NCBI GenBank assembly: GCA_000328965.1
Contig: KB205940.1
Location: forward strand, 2,714,018-2,778,017
Source of the DNA: Ascocoryne sarcoides NRRL 50072
Taxonomy: Eukaryota > Ascomycota > Leotiomycetes > Helotiales > Gelatinodiscaceae
Reading direction: 5' to 3'
DNA length: 64,000 nt
The position numbers were made by a program, and so were the translations under genes. How positions within the stretch are numbered: the first letter of the stretch is position 1; the number at the start of each line of letters is the position of its first letter. Below are positions 1 to 12,605 of the stretch, piece by piece. The notes under the pieces are model-generated. The model saw only the letters and a list, made by a program, of their open reading frames with translations, did not search any database and was not told the DNA's origin.

Positions 1-411
1 AGCAACGCCAGGTAGAGTAACTGTACTAAGGGCAATAGTAACAGGAGGTCGAGTAATTGTACTGAGAGCAGCACCAGGTAAAGTGACCGTACTTAGAGCA
101 ATGGTAGCGGTAACAACAGGTAGAGTAACAGTCCGGGCAATGGTAGCGGTAGCAGCGGGTAGAGTAACCGTACTGAGGGCAGCACCAGGTAAAGTGACTG
201 TACCCAGGGCAATGGTAACAGCAGGCAGAGTAACAGCAGGCAGAGTAACAGCAGGTAGAGTAACCGTCCGGAGAACAGTAAGAGCAGGAAGAGTGACCGT
301 AACTGGGATCGGTCCGAGTATTTGTCTTCGCTGCAAAGAACCCCCCACAACTGCATTTGCAACACCCAACGTCGTCATCCCGACCACCAACAACTTCGAG
401 AATATACCCAT
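1..411 (-). CDS. Secreted V-T-L-P repeat protein, 5' part only
   Basis: The frame from the ATG at 411-409 stays open for 137 codons to the window edge, so only the N-terminus is present. Residues 1-20 (MGIFSKLLVVGMTTLGVANA) form a typical signal peptide. They are followed by VVGGSLQRRQ, a possible Kex2-type dibasic site. From about residue 36 the chain is a low-complexity array built on V-T-L-P-A/G, with longer units of the type TVTLPGAALS and TVTLPAATATIAR. It is rich in Thr, Val, Ala and Pro and has no Cys. This looks like a cell-wall or secreted protein with O-glycosylatable Thr, or a structural repeat protein. The family is not recognised and the C-terminus (for example a GPI signal) lies outside the window. 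Antisense open frames over the repeat are shadows. Confidence 0.6.
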   Translation of the reverse strand, partial: MGIFSKLLVVGMTTLGVANAVVGGSLQRRQILGPIPVTVTLPALTVLRTVTLPAVTLPAVTLPAVTIALGTVTLPGAALSTVTLPAATATIARTVTLPVVTATIALSTVTLPGAALSTITRPPVTIALSTVTLPGVA

Positions 412-523
412 GGCGAGGAAACTTTCAGTAGAAAGAGTGAGTGATGTTTGGGCCTTGAGTGGTTGTGTAGTGCAAAAGAAAGGATGATGAAAGGGAGTGA
501 CTTTGTAGAGAGGATCTGGGTGG

Positions 524-532
524 TATATATAA
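524..532 (-). promoter_or_regulatory. TATA-like element upstream of the repeat protein
   Basis: A run of alternating T and A (tatatataa on the plus strand) lies about 113 nt upstream of the ATG at 411 on the minus strand. The distance fits a fungal core promoter. Assignment rests on position and sequence only. Confidence 0.35.
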
Positions 533-533
533 G

Positions 534-3500
534 GTTTTCTGTCTACAAGTTCTGGACCAAAAGCCCGCGGGCAGAGCGGCAAACTGGTAATACACTCGAA
601 AATGTTATTTTACTAGAATAAAGAAGAGCGGTTGAAGAAAACAACATAGTACAGTTGGGAAATATCCTCATCAGGACAAATATCAACAAGCAATCTCTCC
701 CCCGTTCAAGATCTTACTAATTCAAATTTGTAATTGCAAGGAACCTGCATTCTAGACTATACGCCAGAGGGGCTAATATGACAGAAATGAAGAGCCCAAT
801 TTGTCTCACAGATTTGCTCTTGTTAACAGCTAACCAGACTCTTCCAGTCGGCTGAACACCATCGCATCAAGTCTTGAGATTGAGGGGAGATCCAAGGTTA
901 CACAATCCATAGGAAGAGATCCACCCCCATGCATGTTATATGTAGGTGCTAGGTCTTATCTCAAACAAATAATAATAATCGGTACACCTTCTCTTTCGCT
1001 ATCGCTTATAGTCGGGGAAAGCAAGTGTTGCAGGAAAGTAAGTTGTCATAACCTAGCTTTAATATAGGAAATTATAATCTCCCCCCACTCATGATTAGAG
1101 CTCTCAATAAACTTGTTAGAAGTTTCTTGAACTATAATAGAAAAGAAGAGAATATCGTCTAGAAACTTCAAGTAAGGCACTTTAAGTCTTTAATAACGAC
1201 CTTCAAAAATGTTCTCGAACTTAGCATTAACTCAAGCATTTATACTTAAATTCTGGCTTTAAGTTCTACTATAGATATATAAACCTATTAAAGTATATAA
1301 GAGGTAAGATATGTCAAAGTTATAGCTTATCATATCATAAGGGGTATAGAATTCGTTAAATCTAGAGCGGAAAGCCTGATTTCTCTTGGATTCTTAGTGT
1401 GATGTTAAGCCTTGACAACAAACTTTCTCCGATTATAAGCGACAGCAAAATTAATGCCGTGCAAATAAGGTTGAGACACGTGACTCGGTATGACTATCCC
1501 ATCCCGGCTCGATCTCCCGCGCCGTTTGCCATGGTCACAAATCTGCGAATTTTCCAAGATTTGGCAATTTGGCCAGTGATCTATATGACAGAGTTGTCGA
1601 TAGAGAGACTTAAAAGTTATTAAGAGTGAGACTTATTCCGCCCCTCTGGAGCGAACATAACTTTGGGCGGTATGACGTCAAAACCCGCTATTGAAATCTG
1701 ATATAAGTTTTCTTGCGCTTTGCTTCACTTCCCCTTGGAGATTTCTGAGCAAGATGGGTTGCGGCGATTTTCAAATAAATGGTAGACAGCTGGTTGAATT
1801 CAATATTCATGATGTATGTTCCCAACAACTTTGTCCGGGGTTATTTCGTGTGCAAGGCACACGGCTAACGTCCTGCCTCTGAGATCTCGTCTCTGAGACA
1901 CCTTTCTCGGCGTCTAAGTGTATCGAGGAAGTTGTTTGCAGCTCATGTCGATCTATATCATTTTCATCCGTTCATTTACTACGTCAAATGGGAATGGCAT
2001 ATGCTCGAGAACGGTCTGTCCTACCTATGGCTCTTCATCTTTTGCGATTTGCTCAAGTCATCTTTAGGGGAAAACCCACATCATACTTCCCTATCTGATC
2101 TGTCTGGGCGGGCTCTCCCAGGACCCGTTGAATATATACTTCTAGACTTCTAGACTCGGGTTATGATTGGAAGTGGGGTATAGGCTGAATGTAATATCAC
2201 CATAGCTCCGTATACTGGCCCCTGGGCTCCTGTTTCAAGCGGCAGTTGCGAACGCTGAGCTAGTGGGAATCAAGTGCCTCCCGCCCGTATCCCTTCGTAT
2301 CTTCTGGCCACTTCTTTATCCTTACCGTTTGAATTATCGTTCTAAGGATTCTAGCTAAGTGTCTCTTTTGAGCTCAAATTTACTAGCGTGTAATACAACT
2401 TCATCACAATATCTTTACCGCACTCTCACCGTTTCAATGCCAAATTCGCCATAATACCCCTCACCTCCTCCCCTCCCTTCTCTTCCACAGAAAACCTTTC
2501 GCCATCACACTCCAAGTCCGAAAAAGAAAAAGAAATCTGAACCAACAATCCAATTCAGGATTCCCACTCCATTTGAGGTCCTCTGACCATCCCTTTCCAG
2601 TCCAGCTGTCTCATCCACAATGTCTCGCTCTCCCCGCCTCTTCAAAGTCTGCTCGAAATTAGCAAATGGAGGGAAACTTAGATTCGCCCTTTCAGTAGCC
2701 ATGCATTGGTTTCTCACAACAATTCCCAATCCATTCATCCTTCAACTCCCGCTCGATCCTTCCGGGGCTTATTACTTGTTGCTCTGTCGTTTTCTCATCC
2801 TGAAGGTTTTGCCACACCCGTCCCATCCCGAAACCAGAATTCACCTTCAAATCCGATGAGAAGATACACGCGTCATCTAGCTGGCGTATCGTTCTGATAG
2901 GCAAAAGCCGAGGAGATTTTGACTCCGGTTTCGGTTTTGCCATCGCCATACCCACCCCCCACCTCACCAGCCAGTGCTCCAGTTCAAAGCATTCCCCCTC
3001 ATACATCAAATTTGAAAAAATGCCAATCCACCCAAGAGAAGACGGACACAGCTGAGATCTCGAAAGCCGTACGGCCGGCTACAAAAACATCCCTAAACAT
3101 AACCTCGACTTTCCTCTCAAGACACAGAAGACCGGACCATCCCACATATCATCCAGGCCCCTTAACCCCAGCTCTATTTAACCCCTAATATATCTTTAGA
3201 CACAAAATAGCAGGCAGAAAGCAGACACCACCGGCTCTACTTCATCCAACACACTAATATACTAGCTAACTAGTAAACCATTAAACCGTCAACAAGACTC
3301 TATGCTCTCTCTCCAGATAAATTCGCCCACCCAAGTCACCAACCTGGCCAATCTAGCAGTCCCTAAACAACACTCGCGGTGTAACACATCCTACAATCAC
3401 AAGTCACAGCAGCAAAAAAGGTTCCCCTCATCCAATACGTTTTTGAAAGGCACCCCCTCTCCAAAAAGTAGGGAGAAATATGATTGACTGTGCAGCAGCA

Positions 3501-3999
3501 TAGTACAACAACGATTCATCAGCAACATACCAACTCACCCACCCACTCACTCAGTTAACAAACGATCCAACCAACCGATAAACATACTTTACAGCTTCTC
3601 ATCCTATCACACCCCATCCAAATATTCCATGAAGGAAGAGATAGGAAAGGAGGATTTCTGGAGGGCCTGGCACTCGCCACTGCTGTACAAGCTATACTAT
3701 ACACACAAACGGATGAAGCACTAAACTTCATAAGCGCAAGGTACATTCATCGCATGTTTAGATCTGTAAGCAGGAAATGAATAGAGAAGGGTAAAGCAGA
3801 GTAGTAAAACATAGTGATAGAGGTTACTAACCCAAGAATACACAACCTACGCATAGTAAAATAAAATTCCGTTACCAAGGCCCGTTTAAGGCCATAGGCG
3901 TGTCTACATCTTACATCAGGTTCTCCTTACTCCTCCTTAACCCTCCCATCTAATCCCAATATCAACATAACCCTCTGTGCCGCACTATCCAGCGCGGAC
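534..3999. other. Gene-poor interval, partly AT-rich
   Basis: No convincing gene was found. About 1040-1380 is visibly AT-rich. About 2450-3600 is pyrimidine-rich on the plus strand, like the leader or trailer of a fungal transcript. Several short open frames exist (for example plus 1399-1623 and minus 2692-3009), but none has a recognisable family or convincing splice partners. Confidence 0.5.
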
Positions 4000-5365
4000 C
4001 TACCACTTATCCCAAGCATCCTCATCCGCCTTCGCCTTCACTGCGCTATTCCCCGCACTCCCACTGCCTCCCCTCACAGCGCTCGTCCCGATCGCACTCG
4101 GCCTCTGCCTCTCCGCCCCTGCATCCGCAAAGCTATCCCAAAAGTCCTTCTTCGACTCGTCTAGCGGCGCGCTGCGATACCTTCCCTCGTTTGAACTCGT
4201 CCCCTCGACGAACCGGTTGAAGCCCTCCCCGGCATTCTTCGCTCCCGCTTGTGCTGCTTTTGCAACTTGCGCGGCCGTTATGCGAGCCTGAGCTGCAAGA
4301 TCCGTTTCCGCTAACTAGTCCCATGTGTTAGAAAGAAAAAACAAAAGGGTGGACAATGACTGAGCATGACGACGGAGGGCAGAGTTAGTTACCTTAGCAG
4401 CAGTAGGCTGTATATACCCCTCATTAACTCCCTTCACGGTCTTCCCTACCGCACCGGCAAACCACCCAAACCCCATTCCTAGAGCCTTCACCGGATCCCT
4501 ACTGAACTCATCTGCACTCGGCATCTTATTCTCACCTCCTCTCCCATCCACCGGGTTCGGAGTGCTTCCAAACCCTGCGTACTTGCCCCCCTGACTGGGT
4601 GGCAGATGCGCAGACCGGCTCGCATTTGCCTGTCCCAAACTCGCAAAGTATTTATCATCCACCTTAACCCTGCCCCCATTCCCACCGCCCGCCGCTCCCC
4701 TCACAGGACTATCCGTTCTCCTTGGGGTTTCCGACCGAGAGAGCGGCGCAGACCCCATCCCGTTCCCAAATGACGTCGACGAGTTCGAGAGGTTATTCGA
4801 ACGTTTCTTCTCGCTCTTCACATACTCCCTCCCTTCCACCTTCGCACTCAACCTCTCCTTGTATTCCTCTCCCACGTCCCCGGAATACCTCTCAGCGATC
4901 GTCGCCTCCTCCCAGCTGCCCTCCCCCTCTTGTGTCTCGAAAAAGCTCTTCCAGACCCCATTTCCCCCGCACCGCATCCGCTCGATCTCCCCCGCCTTGA
5001 ACGCATCCATCGTGATGCTCCGTACGAAGCTAATATGCACACCCAGCCCGCGGTGCACGCCCGCGCATGACAGGCAGATGAAGACGCCGAACTTAGGGGA
5101 GGCCCATTGTGGGGATGGCGCGCCGCAGTCGCAGCATCGGTCGTTCTGGTTCGTCTTTTGAATCGCGAGGAGCTGGCCATCCGCAACAGTTAGTGTGCTT
5201 GTTATTGTAATGGGATACGAGAGCTGAGTAGACCTCCTCTTCGAACAACAGGCTAGGTGTATCTTGGATAGGATCTGAGACCTAGGGGAATGAATTATAA
5301 AACAAATATAAACAAACCTTCGACCTCGTCTCTGGATCAACCTCCCACATCGCCTTCGACGCCAT
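4000..5365 (-). CDS. GCS1: ADP-ribosylation factor GTPase-activating protein (Gcs1-type ArfGAP)
   Basis: Three exons (5365-5318, 5172-4393, 4314-4000) give 380 residues. The 16-residue first exon, MASKAMWEVDPETRSK, splices to LLAIQKTNQNDRCCDCG and restores the usual Gcs1 N-terminus. The ArfGAP zinc finger is complete: Cys29, Cys32, Cys49 and Cys52, with the invariant arginine finger at Arg57 (CAGVHRGLGVHISFVRS). Family knowledge: such proteins stimulate GTP hydrolysis on Arf1 at Golgi and endosomal membranes during COPI and clathrin vesicle traffic. The middle (about 150-240) is Ser/Gly-rich. The C-terminal third has an amphipathic Ala-rich stretch (LAETDLAAQARITAAQVAKA), likely a lipid-packing or coat-binding helix, and ends in DEDAWDKW, a W-acidic tail common in this family. 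Length is close to yeast Gcs1 (about 350). Without exon 3 the chain would lose this tail. Confidence 0.9.
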
Positions 5366-6370
5366 CTTTGCTTATTCCTGCCGTTGCCTGGCGCTTTTCA
5401 CTTCGCCCTCCTTATGTCCCTCTCGCCTTTCTTCTTCTTCCCCTGGAGTCCTCGCTCTGAAGCCACCTAAACAAGCTTTCCTCGCAGAATTTCCCGATGT
5501 ATCAGATCCCTTGGCAGAAGGTCCTTTCAAATCCGTACAATTTCCCTCCTGCAGAAGATGTAGTATAGCAAATTGCCAAATCAACCAATAATCAGATCAC
5601 AGAGAAAACAATCCAGTCACGTCGCTGTCAAATCATGGAGGTCAATTCGAAGTAGATTGTATGATGGTGGGGAAATCGAGTGCTGGCGGCCACATTTCTT
5701 AGACGTCTCCTTTTGGGCGTAAATCGTGCCGACGCTAGCAAGTCGAAATCCTAGTCAGACGAGCCAATGATGCAAGGCTATGATCTATTCTGAGCATTTA
5801 CACACGCGCGCATAGATATACATACAAGGAATTTCTTGGATTCACTGCATAGGAACACGATTTTATTGACGTTAATCGTATTCTTTGAGCCATGTACTGT
5901 ACAATGCATTTGCAAATGCTTTTATTATCAATGATGGAACCCCCATTCACCGGTGAATAACTTTTCCATTTCCTTCCCTTCCCAAGCGCACATCGAGAAA
6001 AACTAGTTGTACAAACCTGAGAATGCTAGAGAAATGGTAATAAGACATTTGGGTGAAAAGAGTCATCAGGAACTGTGTCCGCCACGCCATAGAAGAAGTT
6101 TAGTGTCATCAAAAGTGTGAATCCCAGAGCCACAAATCTGCTATAGACCCTATCCAGCCCCCATCACAGGCGAGCAAGCTCCGCCAAAAAGAAAATCGTG
6201 AGAAAAACGGGCCAGCCTTACGATAAGTCATAGGATCAGACCCAATTTCCATTGTAGAGCACCTCCACAAAGCACCGAAGAGATGACCCAAAAGCAGATA
6301 AGCAATGCATCAGCGACATCGTCGGTAACATGTAGATCCTCCCATCTTACACAATTACGACATAGCCCAC
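5366..6370. other. Intergenic region between GCS1 and the RRM gene
   Basis: This holds the GCS1 5' flank (about 5366-5700) and the 3' flank of the next minus-strand gene. A short minus open frame at 5584-5372 lies just upstream of the GCS1 start and is probably leader sequence. No other gene is seen. Confidence 0.5.
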
Positions 6371-7809
6371 CTAAGCAGTAGCAGTAGCGGGGGCAGTCTC
6401 GGTGGTGGTGCCGTTGGTACCCTCAGCGGCGGCGGCCTCGGTAGCAACTGGAGCAGCGGCAGTAGTATCTTCGTCGGTCTTGTCAGGGCTGTCAATGGCG
6501 ACCTTCACAGCAATCTCACGTCCTTCGATCTCCTTTCCGTTCATCTCGGCGACAGCCTTTTGTTGCAATTCCTCGGAGGCAAGAGTGACGAAGCCAAAGC
6601 CACGGCCCTTGCGGGGTTCGTTGCGAGCCATAAGCTTCTTGACCATGAAGCGAGGGATGGGTCGAAGCGCGATCTTGGCGGAGGATGGCTCATAAGCAAC
6701 GAAGAGTTCCTTGAGCTATAGAAGAGAGGGTTAGCTACGGAAACGAATTCTATAGGAAACGGGTAGAGCACACCTTGTCCTCGGAGAGATCGTAAGGGAG
6801 GTTGGCGACCATCACCTTGGTCTTGGATGGAATGCCATCGGCAGGGGGGCCACGCTCACGTCGCTCACGGGGTTGACGGGGAGCTTGGGGCTTTGCTTCC
6901 TTTGTCTCAGCGGAAGTAGCAGCCCCGGCGTTAGTAGCATCGGTCGATGGAGCACCCTCTCCGGTAACAGCCTCAGCGCCCTCAACACCCTCACCACGGG
7001 CCTGTTTCAAAAGGCATTAGTGAAATGAACATACAGTCACAAAGGTGCAAACTTACATTGCGGTTGGCACGGCCTCCACGTCCTCGTCCTCGTCCACGGC
7101 CACGGCCAGATGCACGACGACGGCCACCCTCGCCTCCGGAAACTCCCTCACCTCCACTGGCTGCACCCTCACCCTTCTCTGTATTTGGCTCGGGCTTGCG
7201 TGCAAGTTGGACAGAAACCTTGCGGTCGAGGATCTCCTTGCCGGAGAGCTCAGCGATAGCACGCTCAGCCTCGCTGGGGGTGGAGAGGTCGACAAAGGCA
7301 TACCCAACGGGGCGATCGGTTCGTGGGTTCTTGGGAATGGAGGTGGATTCACTATTGGGCAGCACGTTAGCAGATGTAGATGCAAGTCTAGTGACGATAT
7401 TATCCTGGTAGATAGGTAGCTGGGGGTAGAGGATGGGCAGAGCCTCTCGCAAGGCTGCGGGGTGCCCACACCGTAGGCTCGCAGAGTGGCTTCTTCACAT
7501 AGGAGAGCACGCCACGAAGGCAGCAGTCTCGAGAAAGAGGATAACAAGACATCCGCCGAGCACTCACATTAGATATCCCTTGAAGAAGGAAGTCAACTCC
7601 CCCTCGGTCGTCGCGTACGCGAGGTTTCCGATGTAGAGTCTGCGACCCTCAGCTGCGCTAGCCAAGACTGCCTCATTGTGAGCAGCATTGACCGGCTTGT
7701 CAGTGGCAGCTGGAGCAGCGTCGGCAGGCTTGTCGGAGATTGAGGTGTTGCCAAGAGTGGCGGTAACGTCGTTGATGGCGTCAGTAACTTTCTCCACGAC
7801 GGCAGACAT
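6371..7809 (-). CDS. Two-RRM RNA-binding protein with central RG-rich linker
   Basis: Four exons (7809-7568, 7351-7057, 7001-6774, 6715-6371) encode 369 residues. RRM1 spans about 56-135, with RNP2 LYIGNL (58-63) and RNP1 VGYAFVDL (about 96-103). The first intron (216 nt) lies inside RRM1, and splicing it out gives a continuous RRM. An arginine/glycine run (RGRGRGRGRG type, about 160-176) follows, then an acidic/Ala-rich linker and a basic patch (PRQPRERRERGPP). RRM2 starts near 241 (KVMVANLPYD), with RNP1 KGRGFGFVTL near 291-300. The tail is Ala/Thr-rich. Family knowledge: RG-box plus RRM proteins bind RNA in mRNA maturation, export or translation. The architecture resembles fungal RNP24-like proteins, but orthology is not established here. 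The RG stretch is a likely arginine-methylation target. Confidence 0.85.
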
Positions 7810-8811
7810 GGTGAGAACGTGTGGTAATGTGTTTTGACTGAAAATTGAGTTGTTGGTTGAAGGGATCGACGTTCGCTGAGTTATGTACGACTCTTGAACA
7901 AATGGGGGAGTGATGAAGGGTAGCTTGGTGCCCTAGGGGAATGGATTTGAGGTTGATTGCGGGTGTGGTTGGATGAACTTGATCGTATCAGTGGTGATGT
8001 GAAGTCGAAAGGAAAGGGACCAGAGAAGGGGAAACTGGCTAGAAATATATTCGAATTCCAGCAGCAGCCGCGCCCATCTCGCTAAAATTTGTGAATCGGG
8101 CTTACGGGAATAGGACTAGCGCAGAACGGGGGATGGAAGGGGCGATTGCTGATGATGAGGAGGGGATGGTGATTGTGACGATGACGATGTGTGGGAAAGA
8201 GGGGATTCACAGATGAGTTGAGATAGAGACGGTTTGCTCTGGTTCGGAGAGAATGATGGCTTAGAGGTGGGGGTTGGGTTGGGCATCAGCAATTCACGCG
8301 AAGATAGATGAGACGATACTGTTATCCGCACCGGAGTTTTATTATTTATTTATTTGTCTATATAAAGCTCTCATCTGCAGTCTTTTTGCCGCCCTTTACA
8401 GATAAGAGGGATGAGAGCGGGTTGAGAGTGAATGGTGAAGTCTTCCCTATAGTGCTTTCCAAACAATAGCAAGGAGGAAGTTAGTTGACTATGGTTCACA
8501 CAGACATGAGATGGGATCTAAAATAGCCCTTTGTTGTTTACTTACATATATCCATTCTTCTTATCCACCTCTTTTACTTTTACTACCACCTATTGACGGT
8601 CTTTAGTAAATCAATAGTAACTGCTACTACTGTTATTTCCCCCTTCATCTGTGCTCCGTGATATGGAGAAGGGGGGATGCTAGTGCCTTTGAAAAGGACA
8701 AGGAAGTGGCCGCGGTGAAAAAGGGGGTCGGAGGTGACGTCTTCAGTTGGATCTCAACTCATTAACCTAGTCAAAATCTGTCCTTTAGGCTGGGCGTGAA
8801 AACAGACGCTT

Positions 8812-8829
8812 TATACTACCGGTAGTATA
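8812..8829. repeat. 18-bp perfect palindrome
   Basis: The sequence tatactaccggtagtata is its own reverse complement, with two 9-bp arms and no spacer. It lies about 1 kb upstream of the RRM gene start in a gene-free area. A dimeric regulator site or chance are both possible. Confidence 0.6.
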
Positions 8830-9721
8830 TCAACCACATTTTCACCTCATTTCTCAACAATTATTGAGCTCCCTAGAGTGAGTATGTGTGAGTGGGTATG
8901 AGTCATGGCCACTGATGCCCGATGCGCTTCGATCCACCGCTAGAATGCGCACCAATACCTAAACACGTAGAGGCTCCATCTGTTTTCCACTCTGGACTGG
9001 AAGAGAGTCTTTAAGAAGCCTTACCCTCCTCATATCTACTTCGTGGCCATGTGGAGCCTCGCTACGGAGGTAGAACTAAATGTCTAAGATCGCGATAGCC
9101 AGCCGTTGGACGCTAGGATGAAATGCTAGCTACGGAGCAACTCGCCTCCCTTCTGCGCATCTGTTCTAGAAAACACTATTTTAGAGACACCGGCTGTCTA
9201 CCTACTTCGTAGTGCCGCTGGTTACATAGGTTTTTTTTTCGCTTTACTTGGTTGTCCTATATAGCTCTTGAAGACGTCCGCGGTTCGCTCTCAACTTGCC
9301 AACTTCATCTGACAATACCCCTATTATGCTCGCTGACCCAGCTTCAAGTACGCCTCGACTCGTGTGCCAATCATCTCGGTCCAGAGGCACAATCTTCGGA
9401 GATTTGCTGCTAATTGCTCAATGCAGGTCTCGTGACAACGGCGTAAAATAAGCACGGGCTATAAAACGCACACTTCTACGCAGGCGGCTTTAGTCCTAAG
9501 CACACCCGGCTGGTTGCTAATGTGATAAAGAGCTGAATATAGTAGATCAAGTGAATTCTTTTGTGTCTAGAATCGTAGCTACGGTAGATATATATTTGTT
9601 GTTGCGATAAATGGCATTGCAGAGATTGAGTCCCACCAGCATGGAACGGATGACATTTGAATTAGGAATATGATGTTGAACCCAAATGTTAACTTATCGG
9701 TTGCATGCTGTAGATTCTCCG

Positions 9722-10220
9722 TTATACTAAATGCGCTGGTGACCTAACTGCTTCAATGCTAGGCTTCGAAAAATAAGAACAGGGTCCTAATCTGTTGGTG
9801 GAAGATAAAACACATACAACTAAAGCTATCAACACTATTGCAAAGAGGAGAGAATGGATCCCAGTTACAAAACCAAAGGCTACTAATTGAGACCTAGTAT
9901 AGAAGATAAAGATGTAAGCCAATCCGAATAATATTGAAGCAATTCCGTAAAGTGCAACGGCGGGAAGTGATATCGCACTTCGATAAGTTTACCTTTTCTC
10001 GAACCTCGAGCCACAACTCCAGCTATGTAAGCCTAAACAGATCCTCCCTTATGCTAGCCTTATCAGATTCAAGCCTCATTTGCAATCACACTTTAAGAAC
10101 TATAGTCCCTTTCACATGCGACAAAGATACAAGTTCCAGTCTTTTGCTGGCGTTTTCCCAGCCAGCACGAAGTGGATTCCTAGCGATACACTGTGATACT
10201 AAATTTTTATCTCATACTAG
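9722..10220 (-). pseudogene. Probable relic of a membrane protein
   Basis: Read on the minus strand, 10195-10050 gives coding-like text (RNPLRAGWENASKRLELV then a stop, then RLESDKASIREDLFRLT). After more breaks, 9975-9722 encodes two hydrophobic segments (VALYGIASILFGLAYIFIFY and HSLLFAIVLIALVVCVL) ending at a TAA. No single frame or convincing splice set joins the pieces. The charged stretch followed by closely spaced membrane helices recalls the C-terminus of fungal DUF6594-type proteins, but that is a weak impression. A lineage-specific ORF or chance hydrophobic AT-rich sequence are alternatives. Confidence 0.3.
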
Positions 10221-12605
10221 ATTTCAGTTTAGTCTTGAGTAGTAAATTCTCAGAGATGGTGCGGTAAATCCTCCAAGCAACGCAGCGGTCAGGAAAAGAC
10301 AAATTTAACCGAGTTAGTGAAGTCATAAGACACAATATCAAAACTTGATCTTCACTTCATCACTTCAACCCTCCACACGCAATTAAGAGCAATTCATTGC
10401 GTCCACACCTTGAGGGATCTTTAGAGCTAACATCGCTCTTGGTTGTTCGTTCGTAATTAGTAGATACGCTGAGTTGAGCTCAAGTTCAAGCCCAAGACTA
10501 CGCCTGAGACTCCTCGTTAATCTATCATCTGCATCTTAAATTTAGATTGTTTTGAGCGTTGCCACACCTATAGCACCAGACGATGCGATACCATTTTCCG
10601 CCCTCCATCGTGCAGAGGCTTTTCTCTCGTTGGTTCCAAGGAGAACTTTGCTAGCCACATTTCTCATCAGTTTCGAAACAAAGCTAAGACCGGAGGCATT
10701 ACGATCCTGTCGCCTGCTATGTTTAGCACTCTAGAGGGTTGTGCGGATAAGGTGGGACCCAACGATCCAAGTGAGGAATTCAGGCCCAAAAGCAGCTGAC
10801 TATTTTCCTATCTCCCAGAATTTTCTCGATTCTTTCCACACAACTATCGAGATTGCATAGCAAAACTTTTCATAGACAAATTCGCATATATGAGGTGGTA
10901 TCACGGTTACCAGAATGCTTTGACTTCCTGATGATAACAGACCATTCTATTTGATTGCCGCCAGAATAACCGTTCTCGGTTGTCTGTTGAACAGGAATTC
11001 TAGTATAGCATAGGTCAACTATATATTTCGATCTTTTCTTATCGGGCTCAAGCCATGCCTTATCCTTTTGAGCTGTGTTTTCGGAAACGACTCTATCCCT
11101 CTACTGTATAATAGAAAAGCCGGCCATGTTCCTCTCTTCTCAATCTCTGTAAAGTAACTTGCAATAGAAGAGAGGTAGCGATGTAGGTCTTGTCCGACGA
11201 CAGCAAATTACCCTTAGAAGTTGGTCTTAAACTCCTGTTATTGTAGCGATATTCATGAGGGAAGATCTGAGAAATGAAAACGCGGGGGCTCAACGCAATG
11301 ACGTGTCTTAAAGGTATTAATTGTGAAGATCATGGAGAAGAATGCACAAAGGGAAAGAGAAAAAGAGAAAGAAAAATGGGTCGACATTCAGAAGGAAAGG
11401 TGGGGTATATATCAATATCGACCGTAAGAGCCAGGTACCCGTGTAGAGCTTTATCTCAGATACGGGCAAAACCCCAATCTAAAAAGAGAAGCGGGGTCGA
11501 TAACCTTGATATCTTATCTGAATCTGAATCTGAATCCTGAGATTCTTTTCTTAGCTTTCGGCTTTACGTTGCCGACTCGGGAAGGTGGAAGAATGGGAAG
11601 AATGGGAAGATACAAGGCAAGATATCGGTAAACATCCCAACTGTGAACTGGCCCGGGGGCATGTGATTTGATATGCAAATAGAAGAACGGAGTCAGACGA
11701 GACCGAGAACATATGAGTAGATGAGACGAGAAGTAGAAAAAATATACAGAAAAAGAGGACTGCTAGGTGGTTATCACGTGAAGCCACGTACCCGGTTGAC
11801 TTTGTGGTTGACGTTAATACTGCAGCTCCAAAGCCACAAAGCTCTTCTTTACCTGAAGAGGTAGTGTTTTAGCACAATCACAGGAAGTCTATTGGATGCT
11901 TTCATGGTTAGAAGACGATTTAGACCTATTTCCCCGAGTGCCATATTACCTTGTACAAGATGTCTAAGTCCGTCACGCTAGTCCTCTCCTGACTTGCGCA
12001 TCCATGAGCTGCTGTTTGTCGACAACCTCGTCCCTCATCTCCTGTACAACACCATAAAACCATGCACTTTTCATATAAACCCCCCGAGCGCCCGACATCA
12101 TCAAATCAATCCCACTTCGTATCGTCCTATGGCAGCCGTGTCCCCACCACTCCATATTGCCCTCATGGTGGCATTCGGCTTCCAATTCGCAGCCATGCCT
12201 GTCACCACCGGCGCATCGATCTCTTCGTCGATTCGATCGCTACCAGCTACTCCAAGCATGGCTGCATTCTCAAAAAAAGCCCTGCAAAAAGGGGGCCGGG
12301 GCTGGTCCTGTTGATCATCCCGATCAAGCCGCGGTCGCCGACAACCCCTCACCATCTACACAAAAAAAGGCTCACACCGTCACCTTCACTCACTTGCTTC
12401 CTTGATGCCCATGTCATGCAGGACCCATTTTTGGAGTCAACTGGACCGGTCAAAAAAAGCCGTTCAAACAGGCAATCATAAATCAAGATCATCTGTTAAC
12501 TAGGTTCCAGAGTGTGTCCCCTGTTGGAGCTCGATTTACTGGTTATATAGATAATAACCTCAAGGTCTTTTCCCTCTTTTGCACTCTCTCCAACGCCAAT
12601 CTTTC

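Larger units (their letters stand above)
7810..12605. other. 4.8-kb gene-poor interval
   Basis: Contents seen: the RRM gene's 5' flank (7810-8400), an 18-bp perfect palindrome at 8812-8829, a membrane-protein relic on the minus strand (9722-10220), and simple repeats (a gaagaatgg tandem near 11588-11611 and a ctgaat tandem near 11517-11537). The ceramidase promoter lies at about 11800-12605 and includes several a-tracts followed by gcc. No intact gene was found. A stop-free minus frame at about 10735-10540 looks weakly coding but has no recognisable family. Confidence 0.5.

Noticed and set aside
2692..3009. 105-codon minus ORF (MMYEGECFELEHWLVRWGVG)
   Set aside because: No family, no convincing promoter or splice partners, and the region looks like pyrimidine-rich untranslated sequence on the plus strand.
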